Assembly: GCA_963971305.1 (NCBI GenBank)
Contig: OZ020313.1
Location: forward strand, 19,541,260 to 19,605,259
Source of the DNA: Arcuatula senhousia
Taxonomy: Eukaryota > Mollusca > Bivalvia > Mytilida > Mytilidae
DNA: 64,000 bases
Direction: 5' to 3'
The translations under genes were made by a program, and so were the position numbers. Positions 25,201 to 34,943 of this stretch are shown here, in pieces (the stretch's first letter is position 1; each line of letters begins with the position of its first letter). The notes beneath the pieces were generated by a model. That model did no database searches and was not told the DNA's origin. It worked only from the letters and a program-made list of their open reading frames with translations.

Positions 25201-25249
25201 ACACTGACTGAATAACGATCAATTTAGAGAACGACTTTCGAGTCAACAT
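19198..25249 (-). CDS. Intron-containing gene, uncharacterised protein of about 482 residues
   Basis: Five exons on the minus strand: 24799-25249, 23810-24022, 20219-20858, about 19760-19853 and 19198-19248. The first three joins are strong: donors GTAATG, GTGAGA and GTAAGT, acceptors TTGCAG and TTCCAG, and phases 1, 1 and 2 that keep one frame. The start ATG at 25249 follows a clean A-rich context. The N-terminus is basic and serine-rich (MLTRKSFSKL), which could be a mitochondrial presequence. Later segments include CGCNDLIHYG, GSPRLFYGNVDLVMF, an acidic stretch near 20690-20740, and RPLYVPVCGMSDSVFDVALY. I do not recognise a named orthologue. The GNVD and DVALYD region loosely recalls bivalve-expanded proteins with a PD-(D/E)XK-like fold, but no E-x-K is evident, so no enzymatic activity is claimed. 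Confidence 0.7.
19760..19853 (-). CDS. Minus-strand gene exon 4 (probable)
   Basis: In frame after exon 3 this reads HIRWIKPEDLENLTEIPRYE and ends at AAAG|GTAGTA in phase 0. The acceptor is uncertain: GTGAG at 19854, or ATTAG at 19833, which would start the exon at 19832. The pyrimidine tract is poor for both. The peptide composition looks coding. Confidence 0.5.
20219..20858 (-). CDS. Minus-strand gene exon 3
   Basis: 640 nt between acceptor TTTTTCCAG and a consensus donor AA|GTAAGT. It starts by completing GGA and reads SPRLFYGNVDLVMF, then an acidic linker (NNDEELYDDLHD) and RPLYVPVCGMSDSVFDVALY. It is the largest exon and best evidence that the gene is real. Confidence 0.78.
22198..22460. 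mobile_element. Hairpin MITE copy 1
   Basis: ACAATAATAGTAC (22198-22210) is the inverse of GTACTATTATTGT (22330-22342). Inside, GAAACAGGAAAA pairs with TTTTCTTGTTT around GAGGGTCTCC, so the 145 bp can fold almost completely. The shared sequence continues to about 22460 (TATGGTCATAACACCTGT). A second copy lies at 34944-35215. Confidence 0.7.
23545..23730 (+). repeat. Dispersed repeat with partial palindrome, copy 1
   Basis: Contains GGGCGTGTTCTTAAAGTG, CACATATCGATATACGGTCA and TAATTTGAC-like words that match 36540-36615. Lies in the intron of the minus-strand gene. Confidence 0.5.
23810..24022 (-). CDS. Minus-strand gene exon 2
   Basis: 213 nt between acceptor TTATTGCAG and donor GG|GTGAGA, phase 1 at both ends. 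It encodes 71 residues with a charged helix (KDGKEKRLEYEKAEILVHHL) and a cysteine pair CPCGCND. Confidence 0.75.
24799..25249 (-). CDS. Minus-strand gene exon 1
   Basis: 451 nt from ATG to ATGG|GTAATG, ending in phase 1. It encodes 150 residues with an amphipathic basic start and a hydrophilic body; FSTIRHWTFDF and PAFLALSRFFKQM are readable near the end. Extending past the donor reaches a stop after about 50 unrelated residues, which supports splicing here. Confidence 0.75.
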
Positions 25250-25411
25250 TTTGTTTGTTTACGTTCAGGGTTCAGGGAACTAGGGAAATGTTGTTGCTGC
25301 CTAAATTATGTAACGAATACCCGTACTCGCACCAAGGTTGGTCAAAATATTGATAATTTGCACGTGGCAATTTGGCATCGCTTAATCCTTATGATATTCG
25401 TCATAACATTT
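25250..25411. promoter_or_regulatory. Upstream region of the minus-strand gene
   Basis: Lies directly 5' of the start codon at 25249. No TATA box or other element can be assigned. Named only for position. Confidence 0.25.
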
Positions 25412-25697
25412 TTGAGGGACGGACCCCTTGAAGGGGGGCCTGTTTTTTTTGTTTTGGTCAGAATTTTTTTTCTGCACAGAACGCAGAAAAATTATTTATT
25501 TTCTGAAGGCGCCACGACATAATTTCTTTTTCATTATTATCATTATTTTATATGGCAGAAATCCTTCTTCAGATTTTTTTTTCTTACCCCCTGCTGCCAG
25601 AATATTTTTTTTCATCAAAAATAATTTTCAGAATACTTTTTAAGGAAAAAACAAGCCCCCCCCCCCCCTTTTCACGTTAAACGGCCGGTCCCTAAGA
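25412..25697. mobile_element. Small DNA element with GAGGGACGG / CCGGTCCCTAA ends
   Basis: Left TGAGGGACGGACCCC and right GGCCGGTCCCTAAG form imperfect inverted termini. The interior is T-rich with a C11 run near 25660. About 285 bp, no coding capacity. Related G-rich termini occur at 40379 and 42024. Confidence 0.45.
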
Positions 25698-25744
25698 ATG
25701 GTATTGAAACAAAAATCAAAAAAAAAATCAAGATAATAGAATTT

Positions 25745-25960
25745 ATTAAATTTTGCTACGCCTGACGCGCGTTTCGTCTTTTCACGTGAGAGGCACTCTA
25801 CCAAAATATCAAAATATTCCAAAAAGCCAAACACTTTATGACTATGAAGAGAACAGAGCAATGTAAACCGAAAATACCAAACTTGGAAAACGCATTCTGA
25901 CTAAGATCAACCTATACCTGGGACAGGCCTGATGAACCTTAATTAATTAGGATTTAGACA
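25745..25960 (+). repeat. SINE-like repeat C, second copy
   Basis: GCTACGCCTGACGCGCGTTT followed by CTCTACCAAAATATC, GCCAAACACT and ACTATGAAGAGAA matches 3760-3870 on the same strand. Confidence 0.65.
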
Positions 25961-26030
25961 ATTTTGAAATTAAAGCTTTGATGAGATCTTCAACACAAAA
26001 GTGTTGATATGCCGGATTTTCTCAACCTCA

Positions 26031-26090
26031 AGTAGATCCGTCCTTGGTTGATCCGTCCACTAGTTGATCTGTCCTCTAGTAGATCCGTCC
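26031..26090 (+). repeat. GATCCGTCC mini-array, left
   Basis: Four consecutive 13-16 bp units, each ending GATCCGTCC or GATCTGTCC (for example TTGGTTGATCCGTCC). An inverted set of about six units lies at 39191-39292. Confidence 0.65.
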
Positions 26091-26186
26091 CCAATAAAAC
26101 ATATATAATGTATGAGTTATGCATGTTAATAGTTGACGAGTATAGGCACATATTTTAGACTTGTGTGGCATATATAGTAACTTAAT

Positions 26187-26990
26187 TATACCCCACGCAA
26201 CGAAGTTGCGAAGGGTATAATGTTTTTGACTGGTCCGTCAGTCCGTCTGTCCGTGATCAAAATTTTCGTAACAGATATCTCAGCTATTATTAATCGTAGG
26301 CTTTTGATATTTGGTATGAAGCTCCAGGTGGTGGTCCCATATGGTTGGATACGTTTTCAGGTCTGTCGATCATCTACTTCCTGTTTAACGAGTTGACTTA
26401 GACTTTTTTCACTAAATTTTTAGGGTTGAAAATTTTCGTAACAAAATTCTCAGCAACTATTAATTGTAGGTATTTTATATTTGGTATTTAGCTTCAGGTT
26501 GGTGTCCCATATGGTGGGATTCGTTTTCAGGTTTGTTGATTTTCCATTTCCTGTTTTTCACAAGCTTACTTAGACTGTTTTCACTAAATTTTCAGGGTTA
26601 AAAATTTTTGTGACAGATTTCTCAGCAACTATTAATCTTAGACTTTTGATATTTTGTACATGGCTTCAGAGAGGGATCCCATATGGTGGGATACATTTTC
26701 AGCCCGTCCGTCTGTCAGTCCGTCAGTCCGTCTGTCCGTGATCAAAATTTTCGTAACAGATATCTCAGCTATTATTAATCGTAGGCTTTTGATATTTGGT
26801 ATGAAGCTTCAGAGAGGGATCCCATATGGTGGGATACATTTTCAGCTCTGTCTCTCATTCATTTCCTGTTTAATAAGCCGTCTTGGAAAGACCACAACTA
26901 AGACTTTTTTTATTCCTAACTCGAAATAGATAATCTCTGTCCATAATGTGGACGCGTGGGGTATGTGAGCGTGCTCACTAAGGTTCTTTC
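26187..26990 (+). repeat. Element with about 170-bp tandem units and ATACCCCACGC start
   Basis: Left terminus TTATACCCCACGCAACG with the hairpin GCAACGAAGTTGC. Four units start near 26257, 26426, 26598 and 26738 (AAAATTTTCGTAACAGATAT, CAGC-ACTATTAATC, CCCATATGGTGGGAT). (GTCCGTCAGTCC)n microsatellites sit at 26233 and 26703. The right end is GTGGGGTATGTGAGC to GGTTCTTTCAT. The last unit block appears duplicated together with the microsatellite. Confidence 0.65.
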
Positions 26991-26993
26991 ATT

Positions 26994-28530
26994 TATTTAC
27001 TGAAAACCAAAATGGTATAGATAAAGCTTGTGATGACCTTACATCTATTCTTTATAAAATAACAGAAAAGTGTTGTAAAAGAATAAAACAATCCAATAAA
27101 CATAAACATAGAAAGAGACCTCAATGGTCTGATAATACCATTAAAGATTATAAACAAACAATAAACTTATTAGGGAAAAAAATGAAAAATAATCCTTATA
27201 ATTCTGAACTCAAGAAAAAATTCTTTGAGCATATCAAAGCACTTAGAAAACTGATAAAGAAAAAGAAACAAGAATTTAAAAAAAACAATTATCTAATAAA
27301 ATAGAAGAAGCTTGTAACAACTGTCCAATTGATTTGTGGAAGCTCCTTAAATCTTTTAATCCAAAATCTTCTTCAGGAAATGATGAGCAGGGAGACCTTC
27401 TCATAAACTATAAAAATACTATACAGCATTTTAAAGACCAAGGCACCTGTAAGGATAAAGATACAGCATTTATGAAAATTATTGAGAAGAATTAAAATCA
27501 ATTGAGTCAGAACTCACATTTGAGAAAGGAACTGACCGTCCTATTACTTGTTAAGATATCAAAGAAGTTTTAAATAAACTTAAAAAAGGAAAATCATCTG
27601 GTCCTGATAAAATTATTTATGAAGTTATTAAACAAAGTAGCCCCATTACCCTTAAGTTGTATGCTAAACTTTTCAATCTTATTCTCAAATCTGGTCATTA
27701 TCCACATTCATGGAACAGTTCTTTTACTATTCTTATCCATAAGTCAGGAGATAAAATAACCCTGCCAACTATAGAGGGATATCATTAATCAATTGTCTTT
27801 CCAAAGTGTTTAGTAGTGTACTGAATAACAGACTTTCAGATTTTATGAAAGATAAATTATCAAATAATCAGTTTGGATTTAGACCAAACCATAGAACTAG
27901 TGATAGCTTATATATATTGAAAGCAATATTAAACAAATATATTCATAAAAACAATAAAAAGGTATATGCATGCTTTGTTGATTTAAAGGGTGCTTTTGAT
28001 TCAGTGTGGAGAAATCGGCTGTTATACAAAATGGCCAAATTAGGTATTGGTAAAAACTTCTACCGAGTCATCAAAAATCAATTAGAAGATACACAATCAG
28101 CTTTGAAATTTGAAGACTTGTGTACCCCTTTTTATAAAACCCTTAGAGGGGTTCGTCAAGGTGACACAATAGCCCTTTTATTTAATATTTTTATAAATGA
28201 CCTCAGTGAATATTTATCATAAGACATATGCGCTCCTATTAAATTGATTAACTCTGAAATAAATAGCATGCTCTTTGCTGATGATATAATTTTATTGTCT
28301 GAGTCACAAGAAGGACTCCAAAACAATTTAAATAAATTGTCAAACTACTGTGATAAATGGCAGTTGACTGTAAATACTAAAAAGACTAAATCAATTATTT
28401 TCCAGAAAAGAAATGTAAGTTTGGAACAGCCCTTCCTTGTATTTAAAAATAACTTAATTGATAATGTAACAGAATACAAGTTTCTTGGTTGCAATATCGG
28501 TCGCAATGGAAACTTGACATCCAGTATAAT
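26994..28530 (+). pseudogene. Non-LTR retrotransposon ORF2, 5' and reverse-transcriptase part
   Basis: Translated fragments in register: KRPQWSDNTIKDYKQTIN (about 27118), LNKLKKGKSSGPDKI (about 27572), LNNRLSDFMKDKLSNNQFGF (about 27819), FVDLKGAFDSVWRNRL (about 27977), LRGVRQGDTIALLFNIFIND (about 28143), MLFADDIILLSESQ (about 28268) and YKFLGCNIGRNGNLTSSI (about 28476). The A/DD palm motifs are readable (FADD intact). Several stops and frameshifts (for example near 27300, 27495, 27785, 28220) make it dead. The frame is interrupted at 28530 by a 5.8-kb transposon and resumes at 34372. Confidence 0.85.
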
Positions 28531-28598
28531 CACAGTGTATAACCGGACAGTAAGCGATCACGGAAGTTGGTCACTGTCCGGTGGTAAAATCCTAGTTG
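28531..28598 (+). repeat. Left terminal inverted repeat of the 5841-bp element
   Basis: 68 bp. Within it ACCGGACAGT (28542-28551) is the exact inverse of ACTGTCCGGT (28573-28582) with a 21-bp spacer, so each terminus can itself fold. Confidence 0.8.
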
Positions 28599-28965
28599 AT
28601 TTAATAAGAATGTATGATTTGCCCATGAATTTAAGCCCTTATTCAGCCGAAACTAAATTTTAAGAAAAATTGAAGCGTACAATTAGTTTACATTGTTATT
28701 TATCACTATTTAAATTATCAATATATAATGCAGATCATTTTAATTTTCGAAAAAAGTGGTTTAATCATTGATATTTTTGACAATGGAAACTCATTGCAGT
28801 GAAAGAAACAACAAATTATTAGTGAACCACTTACATTGAAATAGTGCATTGCATCTCCATTTAAAGCTGTTTAAATAGGAAATCCTTTGGTGTCAAATTA
28901 TTTGACGAAAATGGTTTGGATTGTTTATATTAATCGGATTTGTAAGAGCACTGCTCACTCAGTCT

Positions 28966-29036
28966 CTGTCCGACTAATTGCCACTGTACACAATCATTAA
29001 TTGTTAGAAAGTTATATCTATCTGTCCGATTAATTG
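28966..29036 (+). repeat. Left subterminal CTGTCCGAYTAATTG pair
   Basis: CTGTCCGACTAATTG at 28966-28980 and CTGTCCGATTAATTG at 29022-29036, in the same orientation. Inverse counterparts lie at 33889-33903 (one mismatch more) and 33922-33936. They share CTGTCCG with the terminal repeats, so they may be protein-binding sites of the mobilising enzyme. Confidence 0.6.
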
Positions 29037-29329
29037 TTGGGTTGAATGTAGCAATAACAAGACAAATATCCTTACAGCCCCGGTATACAGCTAGAGCAAA
29101 ATGATTTTTAAAAAAAACCAAGAACAAATATAAAAGGTAGCAGCTTATCCAAACAAAGTATTGCAATAAAATTGCATGAGGATTGAGATTTACTACAAAA
29201 GAACTATTTTTGTAATTTCTCTTAAGTTCAAGCAACTTATCAAATATAAACATGTGATCATTCATCTAAGCTTTGAATTTGTATAAAGTAATTGGAATTT
29301 TTGGAAAAATAAAGAAGGAATATGTCCAT

Positions 29330-29850
29330 AGGACAGGGATGCCCCCGCTAGGCCCCAAACAGGAAGTTGATGTCTGGCAGACCTGAAAGTTGCTTAGGAC
29401 ATAAAGTTTGTGATACTGAAACATCCTACTAAGTTTCAAATCATTCTGCGAAAAGCTTGACAGAAATTTTTAAAGTCATGTGCACATATTTTCACACCAG
29501 CCTAAGTCCAAAACAAGAAGTAGATGTCTTACAGGTCTCAAAATAAGGGGGTACAGTTTGTCATATTAAACCATCCTACCAAGTTTCAAATCATTCTCAT
29601 GTACGATTCCTGAGAAAAGCTTGACGAAAATTTTCACATTTGCCTAAGTCCCAAACAGGAAGTAGATGTCGGACAGGTATGAAAATCACTTAGGACTTAC
29701 AGTTTTTCATACTGAACCATCCTACCAAGTTTCAAATCATTCTCATGTACGGTTCTTGAGAAAATCTTGACGGAAATTCGTACGGACGGACGTACGGACA
29801 TGAGTAAAACTTAATGCCCCCGAAATGTCGTCGCGGGGGCATAAAAAGGA
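29330..29850 (+). repeat. Nested element fragment, about 165-bp units with GC-rich terminal hairpin
   Basis: Units contain CCTAAGTCC-AAACAGGAAGT, ACTGAACCATCCTACC, AAGTTTCAAATCATTCTC and GAAAAGCTTGACGG. The end has an ACGGACGGACGTACGGAC microsatellite and CCCCCGAAATGTCGTCGCGG..GGGGGC. A related inverted fragment lies at 41370-41760. Confidence 0.55.
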
Positions 29851-30189
29851 TTATACATGTAGGTAAAATTTCAGATTTGGAAAGTTGGCCTTTCTCTTAA
29901 AATCTAGCTGACTTTTCAAACTTAGCAAATGAAAATATTTATCTAAGGTTTTATATACATGTATATGCCGCATTAATTTTCGTTACAAATAGTTATGATC
30001 GACAATCTGTTACTACAGAATGAAACTTTAACAAGACCAATCGATGTCTGGCCCTGCGTCGCACTGAAAATGTTGAACCCTGTACGTTCTAGGCCAAATA
30101 TGGACAGTCAATATTTTTTTACACTACATCCTATGGTGGACTTACAAAGCATTTTTGTCACATGCCACCCATTATCAAAATAATAAGAC

Positions 30190-31660
30190 AAAAAATAGTT
30201 TCTATTTTTCCCGTTTTGTCCCCTTTATTGCTTAACAGAAAAGGTGAGTCAAGAAAAAAATGTATCCTCCATTTTATATCCCATATATGACAAAAATTAA
30301 CGTGTAAAAAAAAAAATCTAAATCGGAACATAGACAAAAAGCTGCATTTTTGCCCCTTTTGGGCTCCCTCGTTCCTAAACAAACAAGAAAAGGACACCCA
30401 AAATCAGCTGCACCCTTCCTTTTATTGTAAGTATTAAACATTACTGTAAAGTTTCATAGCATTTGATGTACCGTACTAAAAGTTAATTTGGAAACAAATA
30501 AAATAGTCGCTTTTTTGGCCCTTTTTGCCTTTATTTCTAAACGAAAAAAGAGGGGACACCCAAAATCAACCATGCTTTTTCTTTTATGGTTAGTAACATT
30601 ACTGTAAAGTGTCATAGCATTTGGTCAACCAGAACAAAAGTTATGGTGGAAACATATAAAAAAGTAGAATTTTTACTTCCTTTATGGCCCCTAATTTCTA
30701 AACGAAAAAGATGGGACACCCAAAATCAGCCCCACCCTTCCTTTTATAGTAAGAAACATTACTGTAAAGTTTCATAGCATATGGTCAATTAGAACAATAG
30801 TAATCAGTCAGGGATCACCCTTATAACAGTGAATTTAATTCACCTATTTAAGTGATACAAATTCACTTGCTCAAGTAGATAAGATTTTTTAACAATCGAA
30901 ATTCACTTATACAAGTGATTTTAGGCAAAATGTTACATCTTTGATCATCTGTAATGATGTTATATATTTTTCTCATGTGGTCAGTCGTATTTTTCTTCTA
31001 TAGATCTAAATTGAAACTTTATATATCAATCAAAATTATCTGGGCGCAGAAGAATTTGAGTGGGCGCATAATCTTTGAATATAGGTCCCTTGAGAAATTA
31101 AATGGCTATTAATTTGTACTTACTGTGTCTTTGAAGAAGAAATTTAATAAGTCAGACAAGCTATATCTATAATGATACCAATGAAGTGTAGAGATTGTAA
31201 ATTTGTTCTTAAATAAACGAAATAAAAAGACATTTCATTTATTAACTATATTAATTTGATAAATTTAGAGTTCACTGGAACAAGTGAAATTTATTCATGC
31301 AAAACTGTGTTCACCTATATCAGTGATTTGATTTCACTTGTCCAAGTAAAACAAATTCACTTGTAGAAGAATGATCCCTGACTGGTAATTGTGGAAACAA
31401 ATTAAAAAGTCACTTTTTTGCCCTTTTTTGGCGCCTAATTTCTCAACGAAATTATAGAATGACCCCAAAAGGTGAGGTGCACATTTTCAATATATCTGTA
31501 ATCACTGTGTTGCAATTTCAAAAAATATCTAGCGTTTCGTTTTTGAGATTCAGATTACACAAGACAGGCACCCCATAGCGCGACGGACGGACGGATGGAC
31601 GGACGGAGTGACCCGACTACTAGACTTGCTTTCGCCTTCGGCGACGCAGGTAAAATTGCT
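30190..31660. repeat. Nested GGCCCC-type repeat array, interrupted
   Basis: Units with TTTGGCCCCTAATTTCTAAA, GGACACCCAAAATCAGCC and ATTACTGTAAAGTTTCATAG at a period near 170 bp (30340-30790) resume after 31381 and end with GGACGGACGGATGGACGGAC and GCCTTCGGCGACG. The interruption is the element at 30809-31380. Confidence 0.55.
30809..31380. mobile_element. Nested element with CAGGGATCA inverted termini
   Basis: CAGGGATCAC at 30809 mirrors GATCCCTG ending at 31380, with AGT/ACT extending the symmetry. Subterminal sequence on both sides repeats AATTCACTTG and CAAGTGAA words. About 570 bp, no coding frame. hAT-like by its CAGGG terminus, though no clean target duplication was seen. Confidence 0.55.
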
Positions 31661-33888
31661 CAAATCAGCTGAACTTCAGGCGGCCACACCACTTCAAGTG
31701 TGCTGCTCCATGCAAATATATACTAGTATTTGGCTGAAATCTAAGAGGAATTTAGATTTAGTCAGCACTGATTGATTAACATGGGCATAGCAATATTCAT
31801 CTATCTAAGTCTTTTAATATTGAGATATGAAGGCATCCAACTAAAACCTAGTGTATACGGCCTAAGCATGAACTTAACATGAATCCAAGGACAAAGTCAA
31901 ATGGTGAAGGTGTTCTCTTTAAAGACACATACCGAATTACACAACGCGGTCAGTTTTAATGGTTTTGGAATGGAGTAGACTAACGCATGCTAGGTCGATA
32001 TCGTAAGAGCCTAGAACATTGCTGGATTGGCTTCCCTGTTCGAACGTTTTAAAGTTTAAAGTACTTTACTTCCAATATTTATGGTTTGTCTATCTTTCAA
32101 TTTGTTTATTTAAACATTGCTGGCGAGCGATTACTCGTTGAACTATGCATATTTACAGCGTTGCCAAATTTCCGGCTTTTATGCCACTCTGCTTTGATAT
32201 TTTTCTTGTTGTTAGACGTTTAGAACACAACAAATCTATGAGTTATCCGTTTTTTAAGTTTGAAGCTTCATGCGTTTAAAGTTTAAAATTGTCTTAACTC
32301 TAAAGTTCCCCCTATCCCAAACATAGTTTGATCTTTTAAAAATCATATTTTTGGTAACACTCTTCGTATTGTGTTTGGATTTTTTTTATTTTTTGGTAGA
32401 GCTCTGTTACAACGCGTCACAGAGCTCCCCTGCTGAGTCTTGAATAGACAAAACGCGCGTAAGACATAGGAAAATGTAGTGTCTGGAACTTTGTTGTAAT
32501 TCTTATTTTTAATGGACTATGTGAATACAATAGAAAATAATGAGATGTGGAATAAGTGTACGCGACACAACCCACAATTTAACGGCAATTTACAAAAACC
32601 ACAATGGACAACCGCCAGCAGCCTTCAACGAGGCCGTTTGGCACTGCTCGCGGTTCTGCAATTGGCCCATGGTCTAAATAAAATGCATATAATTCAAATC
32701 CAGCCCTGAAATAGTCACAGATAGTCCCCCTTCTTAAACAAGCAACAGAAAACATCAAAAATACAAGTACAAACGAAAGCTTTGTCAAAGATTCCTGGCT
32801 TAGGACAGGCACATGTAATATGTGGCGGGGTTTAACTAGTTTTTTGGGCACAACCTTCCCCTATCAATATTCCAAGACAAAGCACAAAAACTTAACACAA
32901 TAAAAATCAAATCGATCAAAGTCCAATTCCACTAGAGCGAACATAAGACAAAAAAGAAGAACAAACAAAAGGGCGGTAAAGGAACTCTCTATCGAACACT
33001 CACTGTTACTGACAACTAGCTGAGAATCATCAATCGGCTGATGTAAAAAAATCAACAAACCAGCAATGATTAACGCAGTCCAATAAATTTACGGTGTACG
33101 ATTTTTAATTGAAGAAAACAGGAAATAAATACTGTCATCTGATTTCCAGCATTAACCATAGCCAGCATAGTTCCGTTTATAAGGGAGTTTATAGATTCGA
33201 GGCTGTTAATAAACCTTTCGTGATAATTTGCAATCACAGTCGCTAAGGCTTACCAAATTTCTTAAACCAACTTAAATCATTGTTCAGCTTTTTATTATTA
33301 TGATTATTAATATGAAAAATGGATTTACCAACAGTTGGCAGCTCCATTACGTCCATTATCTAGACCTAAATTGTTTGCACATCTTAACGGGACTTTTACT
33401 GTTTTGAGCACGTTGTTCGTTAATGAATACATCTCAGTACACTGGCTGTCCAATGTGATAAGAAAATTTGTTTCATAAGATTCCAGTCAATGGAAAGCTC
33501 CTTATGAACCATTTTGACATTTGCATTAATAAGTCATACACAATGCAAGTGACATGCAAAACGTAGGCCCAGGGTTTTAAATGTACTCATATCTGTAAAT
33601 CGCCCTTTCTTTTATCATCTTGTTGAATGGATTTCCATTTTGTTATGAACACTGCTTCATTTATTTTTTTTCGAATCCAACAGTAGAGACTATTTTGAGC
33701 TCCCACATTTATTCTGTACAGTAAATAAATAAACCAAACACACAACGAAATAAATTATCATAAAAATATGAAAACATATTCATAAGCCTTTGAATAAGCA
33801 CCTGTAGAATATAAAAAAGTAATGGGGAATACGTCATGTAATTTGAAATTATAACTTTTTTATTCAAACCCTGAGGATTCAAAGCAGG
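31661..33888. other. Interior of the 5841-bp element without recognised gene
   Basis: Includes a SINE C relic (inverted, about 32385-32465), a diverged SINE B relic (about 32700-32860) and AT-rich sequence. The longest open frames (about 90 residues) lack domain signatures. Confidence 0.4.
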
Positions 33889-33936
33889 CAATCAATCGGA
33901 CACCCACAAAAAATAAACGACCAATTAATCGGACAG
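33889..33936 (-). repeat. Right subterminal CAATYAATCGGACAG pair
   Basis: CAATCAATCGGACAC at 33889-33903 and CAATTAATCGGACAG at 33922-33936, inverse to the left pair. Distance from the end is about 435-480 bp, comparable with the left side. Confidence 0.6.
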
Positions 33937-34303
33937 TAAACGATTATGCCAAAACTACAAAACTTGATGTTTTAAACAAAATTGTTTATTTTATCTTAAC
34001 TATCATTGTCAATGTAGAGAGTCTATCAACTGCCCTTTGAGATAATGATAAAAATATTAATCAAATCATTGCAGTTTGTGTGTAAATTCCAAATATGTGC
34101 TAAGCGGTGATGGAAAAAATGTTCAAACACTGATGATCAATTGAAATTTTTTAACATTTTGAATTGTCAAGAATACAAAAAGAAACGTTAAAAAGTTCCA
34201 TAAATGAGCAAGGTATAAATTCATCTTACCTTTGTTCCTAATCGATATTATAGAGTGTTCATACACACTAAAAACCTCAAAAATTTTGGAGAAAAAAAAC
34301 ATA

Positions 34304-34371
34304 CAACTAGGATTTATCCACCGGACAGTGATCAACTTCCGTGATCGCGTACTGTCCGGTTATACACTGTG
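34304..34371 (-). repeat. Right terminal inverted repeat of the 5841-bp element
   Basis: Inverse complement of 28531-28598 with about four mismatches. It keeps CACTGTG at the outer edge and the internal ACCGGACAGT/ACTGTCCGGT pair. Confidence 0.8.
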
Positions 34372-34943
34372 ATAATAGAATTGACAAAAAAGCACAATTT
34401 TCATTGTATTCTAGATTTTCAACTTTGGGAAATGTTCCCGTAAAAATTGCCTTGAAAATGTTTGATTCTCTTATAAAACCTATTTTGATGTATAACGCAG
34501 TAATATGTATGATGGACCAATATTGGCCATATTTCAACGCAAAGAAACGAGCTAAAAACAACAATGTTGAAATAGACCCCTTTCAATTTATAGATAGAAC
34601 CTCATTTGAAAAAGTTCACCTGTCATTCTGCAAATATATTCTTGGTGTAAAGAAGAGAGCATCAAACCTAGCATCCTGTTTAGAGCTAGGGAGAGTTCCG
34701 ATAGAAAACCACATAAAAACTCAATCTTTATTATATTTTGCAAGACTTCACACGCCTGATATCAATCCTCTATTAAAAGAGAGCTTTGATCTAAATAAAG
34801 AACTAGATTAAGAAAATATTTATACATGGGAAACTTACATTCAGGATATTATCACCGAAATGGATTTAGATTGTGAGAGATTATCTTCATGTACAACCAA
34901 AACCAACATACTTTCTATTAAATCGTATGTAAAAGATAAATAT
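34372..34943 (+). pseudogene. Non-LTR retrotransposon, C-terminal region resumed
   Basis: After the ATAAT duplication the frame continues: VKIALKMFDSLIKPILMYN (about 34442), MDQYWPYFNAKKRA (about 34512), LSFCKYILGVKKRASN (about 34621), LGRVPIENHIKTQSLLYFA (about 34684) and KTNILSIKSYVKDKY (about 34899). One base appears lost in the A run at 34384-34389, and a TAG stop follows LNKELD. The copy is cut again at 34944 by a MITE. Confidence 0.8.

Larger units (their letters stand above)
28531..34371. mobile_element. 5841-bp DNA transposon, CACAGTG inverted termini, 5-bp ATAAT duplication (Transib/RAG-like or CACTA-like, non-autonomous)
   Basis: Left end starts CACAGTGTATAACCGGACAG. The right end, read on the minus strand from 34371, starts with the same 20 bases. 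The two termini match at about 64 of 68 positions. ATAAT lies at 28526-28530 and again at 34372-34376, and deleting the element plus one ATAAT rejoins the retrotransposon frame (SSIIEL). The first seven bases equal the vertebrate recombination-signal heptamer consensus. Transib and RAG-like transposons have CAC-starting termini and 5-bp duplications. CACTA elements can start CACAG but usually make 2-4 bp duplications. No transposase or RAG1-like frame was found inside, and the interior is filled with other repeats. Confidence 0.8.

Noticed and set aside
25428..25643. Phenylalanine-rich open frame
   Set aside because: Product of T runs in a small DNA element; low complexity.
26654..26929. 91-residue open frame with PSVSPSVRLSV
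   Set aside because: Translation of the CCGTCCGTCAGTCC microsatellite and adjoining tandem unit.
28531..28598. Idea that this is a true immune-type recombination signal sequence
   Set aside because: Only the heptamer matches; no recognisable nonamer at 12 or 23 bp, and the sequence is a transposon terminus.
28930..29265. 111-residue open frame inside the 5841-bp element, first considered as a transposase remnant
   Set aside because: No acidic catalytic or zinc-binding pattern of Transib, RAG1 or CACTA transposases is visible, and part of it is the subterminal repeats read in translation.
32579..33058. Two minus-strand open frames inside the same element
   Set aside because: Short, hydrophobic, no motif; they overlap SINE-like sequence.
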